9,936 nt of DNA, taken from Rhodobacterales bacterium. GTDB lineage: Bacteria; Pseudomonadota; Alphaproteobacteria; Rhodobacterales; Rhodobacteraceae. Shown piece after piece: positions 5,719-9,936 of the stretch. The notes beneath the pieces are model-generated. The model saw nothing but the letters and a program-made list of their open reading frames with translations, searched no databases and was not told where the DNA came from. Positions within the stretch are counted from its first letter, which is position 1. Each line of letters starts with the position of its first letter. A program made the translations under genes and the position numbers. Where the stretch lies: the NCBI GenBank assembly GCA_009992615.1, contig JAACVA010000062.1, positions 984-10,919 on the forward strand, read 5' to 3'.

Positions 5719-6779
5719 GCACCCCCGGCCCGCTGGCCATTGTGCCCTTCGTATCGGTGGATCACATGATGCAACTGATCCACCGGATCGGCCTGGAGCA
5801 GATGTTGTGCGGTCTGGCCGACGCGATTGAGGCAGATTTCCTGCGCTGGCCTTCGTTTGACAAAACCCCCCGCGTCGCCTCGCATTCGCTGGAGGGGGTG
5901 ATCGAACTGATGCCCACCTCGGACGGTGACACCTATGGGTTCAAATATGTCAACGGCCACCCGAAAAACATGAAGGACGGGCTGCAAACCGTTACTGCAT
6001 TCGGGCTTTTGGCGGATGTGGCCACTGGCTATCCGGTGCTGCTGTCGGAGATGACCATCCTGACCGCCCTGCGCACTGCCGCGATGAGCGCACTGGCCGC
6101 CCGACATCTGGCCCCAAAGCGCGCCACCACCATGGCAATGATCGGCAATGGCGCGCAGAGTGAATTTCAGGCGCTGGCCTTCAAGGCGGTTTGCGGCATT
6201 GACACGGTGCGCCTGTACGACACCGACAGCAAGGCCACCAAAAAGGCGATGCGAAATCTTGCCGGGCGCGGGCTCAGCCTTGTTGCCTGCGACAGCCCGG
6301 AACAGGCGATCCAGGGCGCACAAATCATTACCACCGTCACCGCAGACAAGCAAAATGCGACAATCCTGACCGACAACATGGTGGGCGCCGGGGTGCACAT
6401 CAACGCCATCGGCGGCGATTGCCCAGGCAAGACGGAACTGCACCGCGACATCCTGCTGCGGTCCGACATCTTCGTCGAATACCCGCCGCAAACCCGGATC
6501 GAGGGCGAGATTCAGCAGTTGGACCCCGACCACCCCGTCACCGAGCTGTGGCAGGTGATGGCGGGCAAGGCCACCGGGCGCACCGGGGCGGCGCAGATCA
6601 CGCTGTTTGATTCGGTGGGCTTTGCGATCGAGGATTTCAGCGCCCTGTGTTATGTCCGCGCCCGGCTGGACAAAACCGGGCTGTTCCAGCGGCTGGATAT
6701 GGTGGCCGATCCCGACGACCCGCGCGATCTGTTCGGGATGGTTCAGCGGGCGGCGGCAGGCACGGGCGGGATCGAATAG
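5715..6779 (+). CDS. ocd: Ornithine cyclodeaminase
   Basis: A 354-residue member of the ornithine cyclodeaminase / mu-crystallin family, converting L-ornithine to L-proline and ammonia with an internal NAD(H) cycle. By alignment from memory with the Pseudomonas putida enzyme, Glu64 and Lys77 (in YGFKYVNGHPKN), Arg120 (LTALRTAA) and the catalytic Asp235 (IGGDCPGKTEL) are conserved. The nucleotide-binding loop IGNGAQSEFQ is at 143-152. Full length is normal for the longer OCD group. ATG at 5715 overlaps the arginase TGA, so the two are translationally coupled and probably one transcript. The product of arginase is this enzyme's substrate. The last 37 bases overlap the end of the convergent thioesterase gene. 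Confidence 0.95.
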   Translation: MSTPGPLAIVPFVSVDHMMQLIHRIGLEQMLCGLADAIEADFLRWPSFDKTPRVASHSLEGVIELMPTSDGDTYGFKYVNGHPKNMKDGLQTVTAFGLLADVATGYPVLLSEMTILTALRTAAMSALAARHLAPKRATTMAMIGNGAQSEFQALAFKAVCGIDTVRLYDTDSKATKKAMRNLAGRGLSLVACDSPEQAIQGAQIITTVTADKQNATILTDNMVGAGVHINAIGGDCPGKTELHRDILLRSDIFVEYPPQTRIEGEIQQLDPDHPVTELWQVMAGKATGRTGAAQITLFDSVGFAIEDFSALCYVRARLDKTGLFQRLDMVADPDDPRDLFGMVQRAAAGTGGIE

Positions 6780-7177
6780 GTCAGGCTGGCCCGCGCCACC
6801 GGGGCCATGACCCCGACCGAGTGGATCAGCACATCGCCCACTGCCAGAACCCGCCCCAGTTTCAGCAGCCGCGCCTCAGCCAGAAGATCGACCCCGGCGG
6901 CGGGTTTGCGCATGAAATCAATCGAACAATTCGTGGTCACGGTCAGCGCCTGCGCCCCGATTCGCGACAGGATGGTCAGATAGATCGCGACATCCGCGAG
7001 GGCAAACATCGACGGCCCCGACACCGTGCCGCCCGGCCGCAGGTGCCGTTGATCCACCACAAGACGGACGCGCAGCGCGTCGGGGGTGACGGATTCGATC
7101 ACGAAATCTGCGGCAACCTGGGGAAATTCCTGCACCAGAAAGCCTTGCAAGGCGACAGCGTCCATTTTCAGCGTCAT
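6743..7177 (-). CDS. PaaI family hotdog-fold thioesterase
   Basis: A 144-residue single-domain hotdog protein of the PaaI/acyl-CoA thioesterase group, expected to hydrolyse a small acyl- or aryl-CoA. The hotdog helix region reads RPGGTVSGPSMFALADVAIY (47-66), with Asp62 at the position of the catalytic acid in PaaI-type enzymes. It is followed by NCSIDFMRKP (83-92) and a final strand ARASLTYSIP. The substrate cannot be told. The ATG at 7175-7177 has AGGGGGG about nine bases upstream; a second in-frame ATG four codons in is possible. The gene overlaps ocd tail to tail by 37 bases and is divergent from the ECHDC3-like gene across only 56 bases. Confidence 0.9.
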   Translation of the reverse strand: MTLKMDAVALQGFLVQEFPQVAADFVIESVTPDALRVRLVVDQRHLRPGGTVSGPSMFALADVAIYLTILSRIGAQALTVTTNCSIDFMRKPAAGVDLLAEARLLKLGRVLAVGDVLIHSVGVMAPVARASLTYSIPPVPAAAR

Positions 7178-7180
7178 GCG

Positions 7181-7208
7181 TTGCGTCCCCCCCTGTGTGC
7201 GCTAAACT
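7181..7208 (+). promoter_or_regulatory. Possible promoter of the ECHDC3-like gene
   Basis: TTGCGT (7181-7186), a 16-base spacer and TAAACT (7203-7208) lie 25 bases before the ATG at 7234. The -10 box matches TATAAT at four positions. The -35 box abuts the start codon of the divergent thioesterase, so regulators or polymerase bound here would affect both genes. No equally good promoter is visible for the thioesterase. Confidence 0.4.
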
Positions 7209-7233
7209 TGCGCCAAACCGGGCGGAGGGCAAG

Positions 7234-8019
7234 ATGGCGATCCTGGAACGACATGACGATGGGGCGGTGGCGCATCTGCGGCTGAACAGCCCGGACAACC
7301 TGAACGCGCTGTCCGATGCCATGCTGGCGGCGCTGGACGATGCCTTTGTCGCGCTGGCAACCGATGCCAACATCCGCGTCGTGATCCTGAGCGGTGCGGG
7401 CAAGGCGTTTTGCGCCGGGCATGACCTGCGCGAACTGGCTGCAAAGCGACGGGCAAACGATGGCGGCGCGGCGGCGCTGCAAGATCTGTTCAACCGCTGC
7501 GCCCAGGTGATGCAGGCCATTCCCGCCCTGCCCCAGCCGGTCATCGCGCAGGTGCACGGCATCGCCACCGCCGCGGGGTGCCAGCTGGTGGCGAGCTGCG
7601 ACATGGCGATTGCCGCCGACGACACACGCTTTGGCGTGAATGGAGTCAACATCGGGCTGTTCTGTTCAACGCCGATGGTGGCCCTGTCACGCAATGTGCC
7701 GCGCAAACAGGCGTTTGAGATGCTGACCAGCGGCGCTTTCATTACCGCCGCCCGAGCTGCCGAACTGGGCCTGATCAACCACGCCGTGCCCGGCGACACC
7801 CTGGCCGATGAAACACAGGCCTTGGCGCGCACCGTCGCCGCGAAACTGGGCAGCGCGGTCAGAATCGGCAAGCGGGCGTTCTACGAACAGCTGGAGCTGC
7901 CCCTGTCCGCCGCCTATGCCCACACCGGTGCGGTGATGGTCGAAAACATGGCCCACCCCGACACCGCCGAAGGCATCGACGCATTTCTGCAAAAACGCCC
8001 GCCCCGCTGGGCGCAATAG
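7234..8019 (+). CDS. Enoyl-CoA hydratase/isomerase family protein, ECHDC3-like
   Basis: A 261-residue crotonase-fold protein. The acyl-CoA oxyanion-hole loop AFCAGHDLRE (58-67) and the second loop HGIATAAGCQLVASCDMAIA (108-127) are present. The block GVNIGLFCSTPMVALSRNV (137-155) is characteristic of the ECHDC3-like group. Where enoyl-CoA hydratase has its two catalytic glutamates, this protein has Gln117 (AAGCQ instead of GGGCE) and Gly137 (FGVNG instead of FAQPE), so ordinary 2-enoyl-CoA hydration is not expected. The C-terminus ends DAFLQKRPPRWAQ, typical of the superfamily. ATG at 7234 is chosen over an upstream in-frame ATG because GGAGGG lies about five bases before it and it gives the usual N-terminus. 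The divergent thioesterase suggests acyl-CoA metabolism. True activity unknown. Confidence 0.92.
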   Translation: MAILERHDDGAVAHLRLNSPDNLNALSDAMLAALDDAFVALATDANIRVVILSGAGKAFCAGHDLRELAAKRRANDGGAAALQDLFNRCAQVMQAIPALPQPVIAQVHGIATAAGCQLVASCDMAIAADDTRFGVNGVNIGLFCSTPMVALSRNVPRKQAFEMLTSGAFITAARAAELGLINHAVPGDTLADETQALARTVAAKLGSAVRIGKRAFYEQLELPLSAAYAHTGAVMVENMAHPDTAEGIDAFLQKRPPRWAQ

Positions 8020-8031
8020 CGCGCCCGCGTC

Positions 8032-8060
8032 TTGCCCCCATGGCGCGCCTGTCATAGGTA
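8032..8060 (+). promoter_or_regulatory. Possible ppiD promoter
   Basis: TTGCCC (8032-8037), a 17-base spacer and TAGGTA (8055-8060) lie in the 85-base gap before ppiD. The context CATAGGTATTG resembles the -10 region proposed for the metallopeptidase gene. Between it and the ATG there is a GC-rich hairpin (CCCGG, loop, CCGGG at about 8068-8082) without a T-tract, in what would be the 5' leader. Confidence 0.33.
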
Positions 8061-8104
8061 TTGCCGGCCCGGTCGCGCCGGGGCACTGAAAACCGGGGGG
8101 CAGA

Positions 8105-9936
8105 ATGGCCAGATCAGCAAAGCGCAAGGCATCCAACACTTTTGTCTGGATCATCGTGTTGCTGCTTGTCGTGGGGCTTATGGGGTTTGGCGTCGGCAAC
8201 TTTGGCGGTACGGTGCGCAGCATCGGCAGCGTCGGCAGCACCGAGATTTCCACCGATCGCTATGCCCAGGCGCTGCAACAGGAATTGCGCACGCTGGAAT
8301 CGCAGACCGGCCGGCGCTTTACCATGGCCGAGGCGCAACAGTTCGGGTTGGACAGTGCCGTCCTGCAACAGGTGATCGCCACCACCGCGCTGGAAAACGA
8401 GGCGCGGGATCTGGGCCTGTCTGTGGGCGATGCGGCGGTGCGCCGCGACATTCTGAACGTGCCGGCCTTTCAGGGGCTGAACGGCCAGTTCGACCGCGAC
8501 ACCTATGAGTTCGTGCTGCGCCAGAACAATCAGACCGTGGCCCAGTTCGAATCCACCATCCGCGGTGAAACCGCCCGCACGCTGTTGCAGGGGGCCATCG
8601 TCGCCGGGGCAATCACGCCCCAAGTGTTCACCGACACGCTGTTTACTTATGCCCGCGAAACCCGCGATTTCACCTATGTGCCGTTCCACCCCGCCGATCT
8701 GGCCACTCCGCTGCCCGCCCCGACCGAGGACCAGATCAAGGCATTCTATGACGCCAACCCCGCTTTGTTCACCCTGCCGGAACAGCGGCGCGTGACATAT
8801 GTCTGGCTGACCCCGGATATGATGACCGATCAGGTGGATGTCGACGACGACGCATTGCGCGCGTTGTACGATACCCGCATCGACGAATTCGTGCAGCCCG
8901 AACGCCGGCTGGTCGAACGGCTGGTCTTTGGCACGGCGGAAGAAGCCGCCGCCGCCCGCACCGCCATTGACACGGATGAAACCGATTTCGACACCCTTGT
9001 CGCGGCGCGGGGCCTGACGCCCGGCGACATTGATCTGGGCGATCTGTCGCGCGCTCAGTTGGGCGCCGCCGCCGATGCGGTGTTCGCGCTGGACGGACCC
9101 GGCATCGCCGGGCCGGTCGACACCGATCTGGGGCCGGCGCTGATCCGGGTGAATGGCATACTCGGCGCCACCGAAACCAGCTTTGAGGACGCGCGCGACG
9201 ATCTGCTGGCGGAATTCGCAGATGGCGCCGCGCGCCGTCTGGTGACAGATCAGATCGACCCGGTTGACGATCTGCTGGCCGGGGGGGCCACGCTGGAAGA
9301 TGTCGCCGCCGAGACACCTCTGGAACTGGGCGAGGTTCTGTTGGATGAGAACAGCGAAGAACCGATCACCCGCTATCTGGATTTCCGCGCCACCGCCCAG
9401 GCCGCAGAGCTGGACGATTTTCCCCAGGTGCTGACGCTGGAAGATGGCGGCATTTTCGCGCTGCGGCTGGATGAAATCGTACCACCCACGGTGCAGCCGC
9501 TTGACGCCGTCAAGGTGATCGCGATCCAGGGTTGGGACGCCGCTGAAACGGCCACCGCCCTGACCGCCCAGGCCGAAGCGCTGAAAACGGCGGTTGAGGG
9601 CGGCGAGGGCCTGTTGGCCGGACCGATCCCGCCGATCAGCGCGCCCGGTACGTTGCGCGATGCCTTTCTCGAAGATGCGCCCGGTGTTCTGGTCACAACC
9701 GTGTTCGCCATGCAGCCGGGCGAGATGCAGGTGATCTCCGACGATACCGGTGCATATCTGGTGCGACTCGACGCGGTGAACCCGCCGGCCATCGACAGCG
9801 CCGAGGCGCAGGTGATCCGTGAAGGCTTTGCCGCCCAGACCGCCCAGACCTATGCCCAGGACATGATCGACGCTTTCACCCGCGCGGTTGAGGGACAGGC
9901 CGGGATCCAACTGGAACAGGCCGCGATCAACGCCGT
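8105..9936 (+). CDS. ppiD: Peptidylprolyl isomerase / periplasmic folding chaperone PpiD-SurA type (3' end outside window)
   Basis: An open frame of 610 codons continues past the right edge. A short basic N-terminus is followed by one membrane anchor (about 12-31, TFVWIIVLLLVVGLMGFGVG), giving a PpiD-like topology with the bulk in the periplasm. The SurA_N-type chaperone region covers about 45-180, with NGQFDRDTYEFVLRQN (126-141) and QFESTIRGE as family hallmarks. A parvulin-like PPIC region follows at about 260-365 (QPERRLVERLVFGTAEE onward), then an acidic C-terminal part. Escherichia coli PpiD is about 620 residues, so only a few codons are missing. In E. coli the PPIC domain lacks clear isomerase activity and the protein works with SecYEG; the same may hold here. 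ATG at 8105 follows a G-rich stretch (8094-8100). Confidence 0.9.
   Translation, partial: MARSAKRKASNTFVWIIVLLLVVGLMGFGVGNFGGTVRSIGSVGSTEISTDRYAQALQQELRTLESQTGRRFTMAEAQQFGLDSAVLQQVIATTALENEARDLGLSVGDAAVRRDILNVPAFQGLNGQFDRDTYEFVLRQNNQTVAQFESTIRGETARTLLQGAIVAGAITPQVFTDTLFTYARETRDFTYVPFHPADLATPLPAPTEDQIKAFYDANPALFTLPEQRRVTYVWLTPDMMTDQVDVDDDALRALYDTRIDEFVQPERRLVERLVFGTAEEAAAARTAIDTDETDFDTLVAARGLTPGDIDLGDLSRAQLGAAADAVFALDGPGIAGPVDTDLGPALIRVNGILGATETSFEDARDDLLAEFADGAARRLVTDQIDPVDDLLAGGATLEDVAAETPLELGEVLLDENSEEPITRYLDFRATAQAAELDDFPQVLTLEDGGIFALRLDEIVPPTVQPLDAVKVIAIQGWDAAETATALTAQAEALKTAVEGGEGLLAGPIPPISAPGTLRDAFLEDAPGVLVTTVFAMQPGEMQVISDDTGAYLVRLDAVNPPAIDSAEAQVIREGFAAQTAQTYAQDMIDAFTRAVEGQAGIQLEQAAINA

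Noticed and set aside
5295..6533. 412-codon open frame on the minus strand opposite rocF and ocd
   Set aside because: Both genes underneath have all their catalytic residues; the antisense product has no recognisable domain.
8114..9910. 598-codon open frame on the minus strand opposite ppiD
   Set aside because: It is the antisense shadow of a well-recognised gene in GC-rich DNA; its product is Gly/His/Gln-rich with no family features.
1..9936. CRISPR arrays, complete insertion sequences, toxin-antitoxin or defence genes
   Set aside because: No regularly spaced repeats, transposase or integrase motifs, or small paired genes of that kind could be found on either strand.

Overview
The window looks like a chromosomal segment of a high-GC alphaproteobacterium, most likely of the Rhodobacteraceae (Roseobacter-type). 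Grounds: strong G/C bias at third codon positions, a YqaA-DsbB gene pair, a PpiD/SurA_N-type chaperone with family-typical wording, and an AsnC / arginase / ornithine cyclodeaminase group. This placement comes from reading the proteins, not from a database search.

Layout. (1) Positions 1-1942 are a decayed stretch. A plus-strand gene resembling the DUF6065 group can only be read by hopping between frames at about five places. A minus-strand fumarylacetoacetate-hydrolase-fold gene has a nonsense codon, a frameshift and a missing C-terminal half, and a minus-strand hairpin terminator still lies behind it. About 470 bases of AT-richer sequence follow, with one doubtful 43-codon ORF. (2) This stretch ends at the 3' end of a minus-strand tRNA-Leu(CAA) at 1943-2026, the layout expected for the scar of an integrated element. 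(3) From 2102 onward the sequence is densely and cleanly coding: a membrane-anchored zinc metallopeptidase (minus); a YqaA/VTT membrane protein and a DsbB-type oxidoreductase (plus, overlapping by 4 bases); an Lrp/AsnC regulator (minus) divergent from an arginase-ornithine cyclodeaminase operon (plus, overlapping by 4 bases); a PaaI-type thioesterase (minus) whose end overlaps the cyclodeaminase end by 37 bases; an ECHDC3-like enoyl-CoA hydratase-family protein (plus); and a nearly complete PpiD-type periplasmic folding factor that runs off the right edge.

How the genes fit together. Arginase makes ornithine and urea from arginine, and ornithine cyclodeaminase turns ornithine into proline and ammonia. 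With the divergent AsnC-type regulator they form a compact arginine/ornithine catabolic unit. DsbB, PpiD and the metallopeptidase all belong to envelope protein folding and turnover, although only YqaA-DsbB looks co-transcribed. The thioesterase and the ECHDC3-like protein share a 56-base divergent intergenic region and both belong to families acting on acyl-CoA thioesters.

I found no CRISPR array, complete insertion sequence, phage gene, toxin-antitoxin pair or defence system. I see no convincing new biological system here. The most unusual parts are the tRNA-adjacent pseudogene field and a hydratase-fold protein lacking both classical catalytic glutamates.
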